A stretch of DNA of 64,000 bases from Ophthalmolycus amberensis (GCA_024529925.1 JAFEUB010001021.1:1-64000); one strand, 5' to 3'. Positions 14,116-25,896 are shown, numbered from the stretch's first letter. Numbers and translations: made by a program. The notes: a model not told the origin generated them from the sequence alone.

Positions 14116-17100
14116 AAACTCTCTTACTCCCAAAATTTAAATATATGTAAAGCACACTGTCTGGAACTCATAATTAGATTTTGTTAGCGGAACCACAAAA
14201 ATACCACAGTTCAAAAATGCTGACTCACATCAACCTTCATGGCTCTATTTGTGTCCTCTCACACAGAAACTACAAAACTTGAAACATGCTCGTGAATTTA
14301 AATACGTCTGTTCCTCCACATTCTGCCATGTGACAGCTTGTACGAGTAACTTCTGTCACTGTGAGGAGGCTTGCTGTATTCTCTCCACTACTCTGGGTTC
14401 CATTGAGGTCTGTCCTCCATGCCTGCATACATGATGAAGGGTGCTTCCCCAAGGCTGGCTGCCGGCAGTGAAAACCTCTGGTCCATCTGTCAGGGCCTGC
14501 CTGGCCGGCTGTCCTTGTCACAGCAGCAGGGATTAGCCAGGCTTAAGCCAAGAAACCGGCCTGCCCACCTGGTCGGGAAAGGCACGAGGAAGCCCCATCC
14601 CCGACTAAGCCTGTGCCATCCCTCTCCCAGCAGAGGTCCACCACCACCACCACCTAACCTACTGTATCCAGCTCTCCCTGACCCACATTAATAGAGAGCA
14701 TTAATAAAGAGGTTATGGAGGGATGGGGCTGTGAAAGGGAGAAGAAAGAGGACACCGTTTTTGATTGCTGCTGCGCTGGTCATGGATGTTCATTCAGCTC
14801 AGTTAACTGAAGCGTTGGGAGCTTCTATGAAAGAGGGTGAGTGCAGCGCCTTGGGGGATGCAGGCTATTAGTGCTCAATGGGATGTGAGGCGGGAGGCAG
14901 CCAGGGAGGAGGCGGAGGCAGCAGCACAACCATGAATACCCTCAGTGCTGCTCTCCCGCTTCCTGCATTCACTTCCCCAACAAAGAGCCACAATGGTGTC
15001 CTTTGCTGTCTTGGCTGGTTGAGGCGGCTCCTGGCGATGCTCAGAGCCATGTGGGGGGTAGAGAGGATAGTGTGTGTGTGTGTGTGTGTGTGAGGGGTTA
15101 GCTGGGAGCCGGCTTTAACATCGCACAGCCCGTCTGCACGTGCCCAGCCCGCGGCCTGCCAGTGGCCGCACAAAAGGGATGATGTCATGCTTAGCCAATA
15201 ACAAAAGAGTCTGGGTCCGTTGGGCCCTCCTCTCTCACACGGATAGTTCCAGCTTTATCCAGCCGAGCATTAATCGCAAGCCTTATCCTCTTTGCTGGGG
15301 GTGGGGAATGGATAATAACAAACCAGCCACGGGGCAACACAAGATAGGGAGAGGAAGAAGGAATAAATGATGACGGCATGTCGTCGGTGGGGGGAAGCTG
15401 CAGGCTGTAGTTGTGGGAGACGGACAGACAGTCATGAGATCGAAAGTGAGAGAAATCAAGAGGCAGCACGGCTCCATGGGGTGCCACAGCGTGAGACCTG
15501 CCAACCACAGGGCCCCACACCGAGATGGACCCAATAGACCCAGCTTTGAAACACACTCAAGAACAACCAAAACCTCTCACACTTCACAGCTCTCCAGCTC
15601 CTGCTTTTGTTCCTGTTTCGGTCTAAATCCGTAGACTACCAGAGCGGGGTGATGCATCATCACCACCCGAAAAATAAAAGCATTATCTAAAGCAAAAACT
15701 GAATCTGTTGGTCGGGATGATCACACATTTCTGAGACGCAGGATCTCCCATGTGGCCTTCAGGCGTCGCAGCATCTGTGGTGTGCTGGTACCTGCGTAAC
15801 TCAGGCTGGCAGAACACACCAATACAAGAGTTCTTACACAAGATCGTTGTCCAGCTAATAGTGGTACATTTTGGTGAGAAGAAAGGCATGCGGGTTTGAC
15901 TGCCAGAAGCCAGGGCAATAAAGCTGAATTAAAACTAATTGGTATAACAGAGAGGCGGTGAGAAACAGCAGGCGCATGGGGACTCTCAGCCAATGTACCA
16001 ATTATGCAAACGCTATTAGCTGAACCGCAGTTCATTTGACGTGAGAAAGTAACAATAATCCACAGTTCTCCTCCATTTAACCGTCTGACCATAAGGAAAG
16101 TGTCAGTCACCTACAAGTGTGAACTGTCATCCAGCAAGGAGTGCAAAGCAATAATCTGAAGCAATAATGTATAATTATTTGCCATTTTGTGAGCAGGGCG
16201 TGTTTCTGGTGATTAAAGTTCTCTTGCTGAGCACCAAATGGAAATACAGAGTCAGTTTGTTCTCTGCAACTCCGGGGACTGGTGCCGTATCTAAAGGGCA
16301 CGAAATGGTAGCAGGTCATGAATCACATTCATAAGTAGATTTGACAGACTGAGGTGTTGCAAGTCGGATTCCTGGCAACCAGGAAGTAAAACAACAAAAG
16401 AAATAAATACTGCCATTTAAAACCCAATGTGTCACACCCAACAAAGACATTTCAATCACCTGTTATGTGTCATCGGCCGCTGTGAATCAGCGTTTTACAG
16501 CTTTGGGTGTACTGTGCTTAAAAAAATGAAATACCTAAAAATAACATTTGGTGAGTGAGTGCAGCCGGGAAGAAGAATCCCATCTATCACCTCCACAGCT
16601 TTGTTGATGAATTTGTCCCATCGTGAAAAACTGTTGGGTGAAGTATGCACGCCTACGAGGGCACAACATACATCCCGCACATAATCCCCCCCCCCGCTTA
16701 GGTTTCCCCTCTCAGAGTTCCTTCAGTTTCACACAGCGACTACAAATACAGGAGCTAGCGTGCCACGGGGTGGACAGGCCATGGAAAAAAGGCTGTCATA
16801 TTCGGAGGAGAAGTCATGGAAAACGGGAGGATCCGATTTCAGGGCCACTGATAAGCAACAAACCTACAGTACGCCCGCCTGCCCGCCAAATATAACCCCA
16901 CTGATGTGCAGCAGGCTTGAGCTAGCACAGAGGAAGCTAATCCGGATCCACGACAGCAAAGGCTGTTGGAAATGTTTGGAGATGTTGGCGAGGCAAAGTC
17001 TCTCCTCAACGCCCAACTTGTTCCAGCTACTGGACTTCCTTTCTATCATATGCACGACACACACAACATGTCTGTACAACTTAAGAGTATACCCTGAACT

Positions 17101-17489
17101 TTAACCCTTGAACATAGAGCTGTAGACCAACATATTGCCCGTGTCTCTACGTCCATTTAAACAAAAAAGTCTCTTTGCTGTATTCCTGTTTTCATTCCCG
17201 TGCGGATTCTGCTACTGATGCCGAAACAAGCGAGATTATGCGGACGTGTCCAACGCTCTGTACTTTAAATGCACCATTTCAACTAACAACCCGCATTTGC
17301 AAGAAGAGTCACTTTATTTTTCTTTGTATGTCACAGGAAAAATGATTTAATCCCAAAAGTCTACGAGTAACCATGCCTTTTACAGTTGAATAATCAGATC
17401 CCTAACTGGGTCTTGTTGGTCTGGACAAAGAAAACACTACATTAAAAAAAAAATGACATAAAAGGATAAAATCCATGTTGAACATTAAA

Positions 17490-17720
17490 AAAAAAAAAAA
17501 AACAGTACAGCATTTTGGGAAATGCACATATTTGCATTTGAAGGATGAAGAGTTAGTTGAAGAGAATACGAACACTCTCAAGTACTCTCATGTCCAAACG
17601 GTCATAACAGGGCTACAACCAGCAGCCAGTTAGCTTAGCTAAGAAAGACTGGGAACATGGGGAAACTCCGAAGCTCACAACTATTTGCCGGGATAATGTG
17701 GCAGATTATTAAAATGGTAT
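17490..17720 (+). mobile_element. short interspersed (MITE-like) element, copy 1
   Basis: It begins with an A-rich run and CATTTTGGGAAATGCAC. It contains AGAGTTAGTTGAAGAGAAT, CAGCCAGTTAGCTTAGCTAAG and AAAGACTGGGAACATGGGG, the segment order of a common percomorph repeat. A second copy lies inverted at about 48645-48835. Confidence 0.65.
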
Positions 17721-17808
17721 CCAGTTTCTTGTCTTTATCAGCAAGCTGGAAGCTTTGAATCCCCCCCCCCCTCACACACAAAAAGCATCAACTGTCAGGT
17801 CTGCTCAC

Positions 17809-18045
17809 CTTCACCTTGCTGTTGGGTTGCAGCAGCTCAGTGACGGACACCTTGTCCTGCTGCAGTCGCCTCTTCACCAGCTTGGAGCAGCACACGTTGA
17901 CCGCGCCTTGCACGTGCGACGCATTGTACTCGGAAAAGGTTCTGCTGTCGATCACCAGCAAACGGCCTGTTCCTCTCTGGATGAGGCTCGCCAGGCGCTT
18001 GATGTCCATAGCGCTTCGCTTAGTCGGCCCTTTCTCGCCCGCCAT
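17809..18045 (-). CDS. dusp8: dusp8 first coding exon (N-terminus, rhodanese/CH2 domain)
   Basis: Encodes residues 1-79 of a DUSP8-type MAP-kinase phosphatase, which dephosphorylates Thr and Tyr in the activation loop of JNK/p38. The start MAGEKGPTKR is followed by DIKRLASL, LVIDSRTFSEYN, HVQGAVNVCCSKLVKRRL and QQDKVSVTELLQP. This matches the N-terminal rhodanese-like domain of DUSP8 more closely than DUSP16, because the MAG start and K-LASL stretch are DUSP8-like. Residues 57-60 (VKRR) form the basic MAPK docking motif. The ATG at 18045 is the first in this frame of the exon and aligns with the family start. The donor (AAG|GTGAGC at 17808) gives a phase-0 junction to 8346-8484. Teleost paralogue a or b is not decided. 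Confidence 0.93.
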
Positions 18046-18202
18046 GATGTAGGAGGGCCTGGAGCGGTCACAGACACGGGTGGGGAGTAAGGGATGGGGC
18101 GTGGACGTAGAGCGGTGGATGAGAGACGAAGTGGTGGAGGAGGAGGAGGAGGTCAGTGGAGGAAGGCTACCACCGAAGCAGGTGCTGAGAGATCCATGGT
18201 GC
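18046..18202 (-). other. dusp8: dusp8 5'UTR part of the first coding exon
   Basis: A strong 3' splice site (pyrimidine-rich, ending CTCCTTTTACAG) precedes base 18202, and 157 bases of leader follow before the dusp8 ATG. The leader has a CCTCCTCC-rich stretch and the uORF at 18153-18197. An upstream noncoding exon is therefore required; the best candidate is at 24062. Confidence 0.75.
18153..18197 (-). promoter_or_regulatory. uORF in dusp8 leader (14 codons, strong Kozak)
   Basis: The ATG lies 5 bases inside the exon in the context GCACCATGG, close to the optimal Kozak sequence. It encodes MDLSAPASVVAFLH and then TGA. It is out of frame with the dusp8 ATG and ends 107 bases before it, so reinitiation would be needed for ribosomes that use it. 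Confidence 0.7.
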
Positions 18203-19637
18203 CTGTAAAAGGAGGAGACAAAGAGAGAGGAAGAAGAAGAAAAGTCTGTGAGTTTTGAGATGCTGATGATCAGACATCACGGCCACCTCTCGTCCTGAGC
18301 TTCAGCCAACTCATGCCAGTGCAACAAATACAATCATTTAAACCCCACTGCTGCAAAGCAACAACGACAGAATTTATTGCGTATAAATTTCCAAAACCAC
18401 AGTCAAGTGCACGTTGTATTTTTATGCATCGTATTATCTTTTACTGGCAGACTTCAAGCACCATAAATAGCCACAATGCTAAAGATGAATATAAAAAGTT
18501 ATTTAAAGGCTTCAAAGCCAACTGAATCATCCCCTGAGATTTATCAGTCCTGAGATGTGTAGAAATATCACACATCCAAACACAAAGCCTAAGACTTAAG
18601 ATAGACACGGACATCAATAAAACGTGCGTGTGCGTCGGCATAAGTATGTGTGAGGGCTGGTTGTTGTTGATCGAGGGTCTCTCGGTAGCTCATGAAACAG
18701 GAAACTGAGGGCGTGAGATAAATTAAGCTAGGGGAATTCAGAGAGCAGGTCTGGACACAGGCAAACGGCCCGTCTGACATCCTGTGTATGCGTGTGTGTG
18801 TGTGTGTGTGTGTTACAGAGAGCCATCCATAAACCTGATGAACTGCCTCCTCCTGTCTATTGCTAATCACTCTGATATTTAGACCTGCTCACGGTCACCA
18901 CAGCGCTTGTACATTTAATGTGACACACACACACACACATGCAATTACTCATCAAGGTAGAGAGATCATTGGCTGCATGTGCAAAAGAGTGCTACTGCTA
19001 CACACGGTCGTTGCAAAAAATCAAAGTGCCATTTGTTTGAACATATCAACAGAAACCCTGTGTGGATCGAGGACCATTTCCTCGGTTAACCAGGTGTCAT
19101 GCGACAAGTGAGAAGGTCAGAATGTGAATGCCGTCATGTTGTTTTATTGATCTCGGAGGCACACGGCGTCATGAAAAACGAATGGGCCTCCTCTCATTTA
19201 CCCCAAAGCCTAAATGGAGGGTTAAACCTCGGTTGAAAAGGGAGAGTACGACATGATAGCAATGTGGAGACAGACAGCGAAGGGAGATGAAGTAGAAAAA
19301 CACAAAACTATTTAACAGAAGAAACACACGATCAAATGAATAACACCAGCAGTATATATGCTCAAAAGAAATCACAGAGGGTGAAAAGACGGCGGGGAAA
19401 TGGCATTATTTCTTTGGCAGGCAAAAAGAAATGTGTCATGTTATGCTAATAGAAACAGAAGAGACCGGTCTGTGTGAAGCAGAACAGTGGTGAGAAGGTG
19501 GGCGAGGAAACAGAGACGGAGAGAGAGGAAAGGGAGAGAAACGGCGTCCTCTGATCGGTAGTGTGTTGGGAAGACGTTCAGGCAGCTCTGCAACTCTTCA
19601 CCTCTGTTCTGACACCACTGCTGTGGAGAGAGGGGGA

Positions 19638-19655
19638 GGGGGGGGGGGGGGGGGG
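19638..19655 (+). repeat. poly-G tract (18 G) in purine-rich segment
   Basis: The run GGGGGAGGG continues into 18 uninterrupted G, and a second G8 run follows near 19669-19676. Strong quadruplex potential. Confidence 0.9.
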
Positions 19656-20037
19656 AGATGAGGGAGGTGGGGGGGGAGATCGCTCCAGCCTAGCAACTCG
19701 GCCAGCTCAAGGTAAGGGAGGGGACAGTTGTGAAGATCGAGCGGGGAGGACAGAGATGAAGAGAAAGGAGACGCATAAAGGGAGAAGCTGAGCGACACAC
19801 TGAGGAGGGAAAGAGGATCTTTTGCTTAAAAACACTCACAAACTAACCCGCAGACGACTGCACCAAACTTAAAGAGACGTGGACGCGGAGCGGGTCGTGT
19901 TGCAGTGCCATTCATAACGGCAGAAGGACGCGCATCATTCCTCCACGGATCACCGAGATATTCGCTTTCCGTCACCCACTGCCGAGGCCTGTATCTCCCA
20001 CAGGCTGCTGGCCGAGCCTGAACATAGATGCACACAT

Positions 20038-20103
20038 GCTGCTGCTGCTGCTGCTACCGCTTGGCAACCTGCCTGATGCAAGAGCAGCAGCAGCAGCAGC
20101 AGC
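20038..20103 (+). repeat. inverted (GCT)6...(AGC)7 triplet pair
   Basis: Six GCT units (20038-20055) and seven AGC units (20083-20103) flank a 27-base spacer. The arms are complementary and can fold into a CTG/CAG hairpin. Confidence 0.9.
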
Positions 20104-23100
20104 ACAGGAACACGGAGGAACGTCTAGATAGACAGCAGCAACTGCCTGCGCTGTAAACACAGCCAAACTGCTGCTGTAACAGAAAGTACAGTGAAGGCAT
20201 GGCTGTGCAGACAAAAACAAGGCACACCAGACACATGTTGGACAAGACAAGAGAGTAAAGTCGGACAGTGAAGACTTCTTTTAAGAAAGCAACGCAGTTA
20301 ATCCAGTTAACCTCATCTGCCCGTCTGTGTCACAGTGATGACTGGATGCGGATTTCTGCGTTAACACAATGCGTGACCTACAGCGACACAGCACACATGC
20401 AGACATTCCCTCACTTTTCCCCCAATGTGCACCCCCGGCAGCTATTCTGCAGCAACGCCAGTGCTCCCCTACTACAAACAGCCGCTTGCATGCTACATTA
20501 CGACCTGCCCCATCACCTGTTATATCATACCTTTTATGGCGCGGAGCCCTTTTAGCCGAGGCAGCCAACAACACAGCTTCCAGGGGTGTGAATCTTTCTC
20601 TCTCTCTCTATTCTGTTTCCCCCCCCCCGCCGCTGCTGAGCACAACATCTGACGCTGCATATGTCTAATGGCGACAGCTCTCCCCACCACCCGCCCCCAG
20701 CCTCTCTCACTTTTTTCTCTCTGAATCCCTCCTTCCTCCTCGATCACTCTCCTTTCTTGCTCTTGTGCAGTGAACAGGGGGACGGGGAGGGGCGGAGTGC
20801 GCAGGTTTACATGTGCGGCGGTATAGTGAAAGGGAGAGAGAGACTGGTGCTCTGCATCCTCTACGCCACTCGGACGCTCTCAGTGGGCCCAAGATGGGGA
20901 ATAAAGAGCGGGGATAAGAGGAGGGAGTGAAGGAAACTGAGAGAAAGGTGGAGACGGGAATCAGAATATGGAAAGGGAGGGGAAATAGAAATGTTACAAA
21001 GAGGGAGCGCAAACCTCAGTATGCTTACTCAGCATAACGACCACAAACACGACCCCCTGATGCAAAACCATCTTTCTTTCCCCCCCCCCCCCGCCCCAAA
21101 TAGGAAAAGAACAAACAAGCCCTTCGCACAAAAATAGGCAGCAGCCAGGAGCTCGCTGTGAGGCTCTGGCTGAACAGAAGGAAAACAAGCCGAGAGGAGA
21201 GAAGGCAGAGAGACGGAGACAGCGTGTACAGGCCCGGAGCAGATTCTGTTGTTGCCATAGAAACAGCCCCGGTTGGTGAGCAAGGGGGCACGGGGAGGGT
21301 GATGGTGATGATGATGATGGGATGCTACTGGTGCTGATGGTGGATCAGGATGCAAGAGGGGGGAGGTTGGGGGGGAGCTAAAACTGACAATGCTGCACAC
21401 ACACTTATGTAAATTCTCACAACTCGAGCTGTATGAACTGGCTAAAGAAACAACAACATACGAGTGCTTTTCCAAAAAAAACTCCGAAGACTTTAGGCGG
21501 ACAAGGTTGTGTGCATCTTGAAGATGAAGCGATGCAGTTACACCTCGGCTCGGCAGAAGAAGCCGATCAACGGGTTCATTTTGAAGGATTTTTTAGTTTT
21601 TATGCTGTTGGGGAATTTGAAAATGTGAATTTACCTACGGTGACTCAGAGGGAATGGAACTACCAGTTGTGCATCATTAAAAGCAAAAGAAGCTTACACA
21701 TGTATCAACCCATACTACAAAAAAATTGCCATTCTCATGTCTAAGCTGCTGTACTAAACAGGTGCGATACTTTTTCTTATTTACTTTGTTTCAACATCAA
21801 CAGACTTCACTGTTACTCTCTGATAACAAAAGAGTGATAATGAAAGAAGCCTCTTTGTAATGGGTCAATAAAACAAAAAAAATTGGGGAAGTAACTTTAT
21901 CTCCATAAAACGGAGACACTTGCAAACAAGTGCAAAACGTCCGAAGACTTTCGGCCCTTCGTACAAAACAATGAGCGAAGCGTGACGATAGCCCAATAAT
22001 GCCATATTGTGGATTGATTGCCATATCAGACATCGGTGAGAGAAGCAAACACAAAGAGAGCAACTGGAGGGCAACCAGCGCTGATGTAATACCATCCAGG
22101 TTATTCATTAACTCGCTGCATCACGTCACCTGTGGCCAGAGCCTGGAGTAGACCGATATAAAGCCGGCTCTTCGGTTTATACAATGGGAGACAGGAAATG
22201 TTTTGTTTAGACCACAAAGAATTACATCATCAGAGCACCTCACGCCCTTCACCCGCGACACAGGCTCTCTCTCTCATGAACGGAAAGCTTGCGTCTGCGT
22301 GTGTTTACGCACTTTCTTACATGCGACCACAACAAGGGACTCCGCAGCCAACACCGTCAACACGGGGCTGCTGGAGGATTATAGGGCCGCCGGTTTACAG
22401 TGGAGAATTAAGTAACAAGAACAGATTGTGTTTGGGTGTGCTGGTATGCCTTCAAAGCACTGCTGGATTAGTTATTAGGCATCAGATATCTGGTCTGATA
22501 AGAGCATTTCTAACCCATTTCCTGACAGCTTTCGTTACATTAGCTGATTTCTAAGACTAAATTAGTCTTTGAAATAAAGGAAAATAACTTTAAATTGAGG
22601 GCTTTCAATTTAATTCTCTTGACTGATCTCATTTTCCTAAAACCCGAGTTGCTGTGTAAATATTGCCTGTTTTGTCTGAATAACTCAAGTATATTTAGTT
22701 TACTATCACATAAGAGAAAGAAAACCCAGCAAATCATCAAGTTGAGAAGCTGGAACTGTAATGTTTGGTTAGTTTCTAGAAAGAAAATCACAGTTAATGG
22801 ATTATCAAAATGGCTGCAATTCAATTTTATGTCAATAGACTAATGGATAAAATCTACTTGAATGAACTGACTTGAAATTCATCTGCAAACCCTTATTTAT
22901 GAATGCCTGTGTGTCTGATAGCAATATACCCCAGCAGCTGGATGTGAATAATAAATGTGTTGTTATAACAAAAAGCTTTACTAGAGTGACAGGCCTGAAG
23001 TGAGTAACAAGGAAATGGGCTCCATGGGGGAAAAAAATAGTGTAACAAGAGAAGTGCTGTTACGGTGATCATGTAATTTGGACAAAATCAATTCCTGGTC

Positions 23101-23753
23101 AAAGCCCTGTTGGAGCAGAAGCGTCATCATACTGTAAACAACATAACCTGGTTTAAAGCCTTCTGGTGACCTCTAATCAATACGCTCCCAGTAGGCTGCT
23201 GCAAACGGCCGGATCATATAACAAGCTGGGACTACATAGGAATCTAACATAACACCAATCACGATATAGATACTGATGAAAATAATACCAAGAATACCTG
23301 ACATGAAATACACTGCCTATAAATAGCGTATAAATAAAAACGTGGAAAATCCACTCATCATAAACTGCTTATCCTCAGATATTGAGATGGGGCGCACAAA
23401 GAGATACATGGGACATTGTGGCCTGTTTAATAACAATGATGGACGGTAAGCGGTCATAGCGCACCATAATAAACCGACCTAGATTAGAAATAAGAATAGA
23501 ACACAATGCGGACTAGCGGCCATTGCCTTTACAAACGTTGCACAATTAGCATCAAGCAATATTAAAATACACGTTTATGTGCAGGTTCACTGCGCGTTGT
23601 CTGAGTGGGAAACCTGCACTGTATTGTTGTGACGCGTGGATATGTCTGCATGCGAAAAATGAACCACGTACTCCATTGATCGGACTATGATGATTTTGAA
23701 CAACAGCGCTCAAATTAAACAGGGAAATATATAAAATATGTATTCTACCTACC

Positions 23754-23980
23754 TTGAAATGGTCGGACGGTAAATGACCAGATGTTGGTCAAAATAGAAG
23801 AATCGATAACTTCAGCCTGGACGGGTTTAATTCCCATAATAAGACGGGAGCGCACATAAAGGGGGGAGTGCACGCTGACAGGCTCGCAGCAGCAGCAGCA
23901 GCAGCGGGGAGGGGAGGGGGGGGCACGAGCACAGATAGCGAGCAACCACTGCTAACGTGAGCTAGCTCTGTGGGCAGCAA
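23754..23980 (-). other. candidate alternative first exon (upper bound approximate)
   Basis: On the minus strand the sequence ends in a strong donor (CAAG|GTAGGT, intron starting at 23753). It is GC-rich in its upstream half, where it includes six CTG-type triplets near 23890. A frame from an ATG at 23945 is open through the donor (residues ending WSFTVRPFQ), and an internal ATG begins MGIKPVQAEVID. It lies 80-300 bp downstream of the 24062 donor, so it could be an alternative dusp8 first exon. No homology is recognised. Confidence 0.35.
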
Positions 23981-24020
23981 CACACTATAGATAACACCAC
24001 TTCTCGTTCATACGAATGCA

Positions 24021-24057
24021 TACACACACGCACACGCGCGCGCGCACACGCACACAC
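24021..24057 (+). repeat. 37-bp perfect alternating purine-pyrimidine (CA/CG) tract
   Basis: CA steps surround a CGCGCGCGC core with no break in alternation, the classic Z-DNA-prone pattern. It sits in the intron a few bases inside the candidate dusp8 exon 1 donor. Confidence 0.9.
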
Positions 24058-24061
24058 TCAC

Positions 24062-24400
24062 CTCGGGCTCCACGCGGCTCCTGTGTATTCAACTGGCCTC
24101 CGTGTGTTAGGGGGGAGAGCCGCGGTGTCTTCATGGGGCTGGCCGGTGTTTACCTGGCTGTGTGGCGGGGGACAGTGCAGCTGACGGAGGGTGACACCGC
24201 CAGGAACAAACGAGACATGAAAGCGCGGTGACAGGCAGCAAACCTCCCCAGTAGTCGGTCAGCTCGTGGAGGGATAGATTCGCTTTGCTAGGTAATAGCT
24301 GTGCATGTGTGTGTTGGGGAGGAGGAGGGGGGGCTAGTTACAGAAGGTGCACTTTAGCACTTTCTTGAACTAAAGCGATGAGGTCATGGTTCAGTATGGA
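24062..24400 (-). other. dusp8: candidate dusp8 noncoding exon 1 (5' end approximate)
   Basis: Read on the minus strand, a near-consensus donor (CCCGAG|GTGAGT, intron from 24061) closes a GC-rich, CpG-containing segment downstream of the twin-CRE/CCAAT region. It is the best source for the exon that must splice to the acceptor at 18202. No TATA box is apparent and the TSS is not visible, so the upper boundary is a guess. Confidence 0.5.
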
Positions 24401-24430
24401 GAGCGGAAAAAAAGGAAAAAACTATGGGGT

Positions 24431-24497
24431 TGACGTCACCTCGAGCCAATCAGCGCAGGCGGCTCAGGGGAGAAGGCTAAGGGACCGGGTGACGTCA
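24431..24497. promoter_or_regulatory. promoter region: two perfect CREs around a CCAAT box
   Basis: TGACGTCA occurs at 24431-24438 and again at 24490-24497, 59 bp apart, with CCAATCAG (NF-Y type) at 24446-24453 between them. TGACGTCA is the full palindromic CREB/ATF site. The surroundings are GC-rich with CpGs. The orientation and position suit transcription of dusp8 to the left; a divergent plus-strand transcript is not excluded. Confidence 0.65.
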
Positions 24498-24849
24498 ACG
24501 TTGTGATCCGCGGATTAAAGGGACAGTTCGGCTTTTTTAAAGGAGACGCGCAATAACTCGTGCAGTCCACAGTCTATGGTGCAGTCACTGGGCTGCCATT
24601 ACAAGAAGTCAGTCCCAGTGAGGAAAAAACAAAACAAGAATTACCACTAACATGAGATTGTCTTTCCAAGCAAATCAGCGTCATAATGTGCTGATTATTA
24701 TATTATTTCATAATGATCCCTTACAGGAATGTTGCTTTGAGTTGTTTATTTGTTTCACACAGATTGCTACAAAAATATACAAAGGCTGACTTTGTGTTTT
24801 TATGTGGACACAATAAAGCCTGACTTTCTCACAGGTATTGCAACATTAC

Positions 24850-24990
24850 ACATGTTTTATAGGGATTTAAAGGCCGTACACACCCACACAGGTGTTTTAA
24901 ATTACCCTGGCTGATTATACCTCTAATTAGGTGGAAATTGGGTGAGGCTATGCTGGGATTTACGTTATGTCACTGTACTAAATAGAAGTT
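24850..24990 (+). mobile_element. interspersed repeat, copy 1 (CACACAGGTGTTTT family)
   Basis: CCACACAGGTGTTTTAAAT, then a CTAATTAG/GGTGGAAATTGGG segment, is matched in the same order by 59525-59640 (CACAGGTGTTTTCAAT, CATAATTAGACC, AGTTGGGAG). The two are related copies in the same orientation. Confidence 0.6.
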
Positions 24991-25298
24991 TAGAGGTGTA
25001 ATTTGGAACAACAGAACGAACAGGAGAGTGAGGGAGGATGCCAACAGAGCACAGTCTGTAGCTCACACGGCCCTGAGAAAAGCTCTAAGCAGGGAACATA
25101 AGTGAAAACACCTGTGTGGGTGTGTTGTCGGTATGTAGGGACTTTAAGAGACATCAAGAATATTTATAAAAACACATTCTGATCTTATATATGGTAACAT
25201 AAATTTACTTATCCGCAGTATCACATTTGTACTAACCACTAATAAAACAGTTGAAATAAGTGGGTGTTTGAATTCAGTGTCATGAATGGACCTTTTCA

Positions 25299-25502
25299 CT
25301 GCAGACATTTTGACATGTTTTAGTAGGAAAAGCACAGGTGATAATGATAACATCCATGATGGCTCAGTTCCATTGTCTGAGCTATTCCAGAGATCCAACA
25401 TGCCTCAGTGGAATGCATACCGGTAATGGTATTAAGTGTTATCATTATAGTATTTAATACACCTGGGCTTTTCCTTACTATGACATGTCAAAATGTCTGC
25501 CT
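25299..25502. mobile_element. MITE, ~200 bp with ~40-bp terminal inverted repeats
   Basis: The left end GCAGACATTTTGACATG... (from 25301) is mirrored by the right end ...CATGTCAAAATGTCTGC (to 25500). Inside, AGTAGGAAAAGCACAGGTG pairs with the complement of CACCTGGGCTTTTCCTTACT, and the repeats continue to TAATGATAA/TTATCATTA. There is no coding capacity, so this is a nonautonomous DNA transposon. Confidence 0.85.
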
Positions 25503-25896
25503 TGAAAAAGGCCTAATCTCTTTTGTTTGATTGAAAGCCTTTGTTCTGTTGCTCTGCCAACTACACGTGTCAGTGAGCTCGCAGATGAATGCAGGATAAA
25601 AAAAAGCTACTGGCACTATGTGTAATTACATTGTATATACTGACACCAAGTGGTAGAAATATTTAACTAGCACTCTGTGGTGCAGTAGTGGATATCACGT
25701 CTCCAGAACACAAAGCCAATATAGCTTTGTCATAAATCTTTAAATCTCAAAGCCATATTTCGATTACAAATTTCATTCATATTTTTTATTTATTACCACA
25801 GTAATCAGCATGGTGCTCCAGTTTAAAAGGAGCTTTGTGTCTCGTTGAGTGATTGAGAGTCACAGAGAGAGCAACACAGATTCATGAAAATCTACC

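Larger units (their letters stand above)
18203..24061 (-). other. dusp8: dusp8 5' intron, ~5.9 kb
   Basis: Inferred between the candidate noncoding exon (donor at 24061) and the acceptor at 18203. It contains purine-rich sequence and G18 near 19638, an inverted CTG/CAG triplet pair at 20038-20103, C runs at 20619-20628 and 21080-21092, and a CA/GT array near 18790. Much of 19.5-21.3 kb is GC-rich compared with 21.7-23.6 kb and could hide a further promoter, but no coding exon is supportable. Confidence 0.5.
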
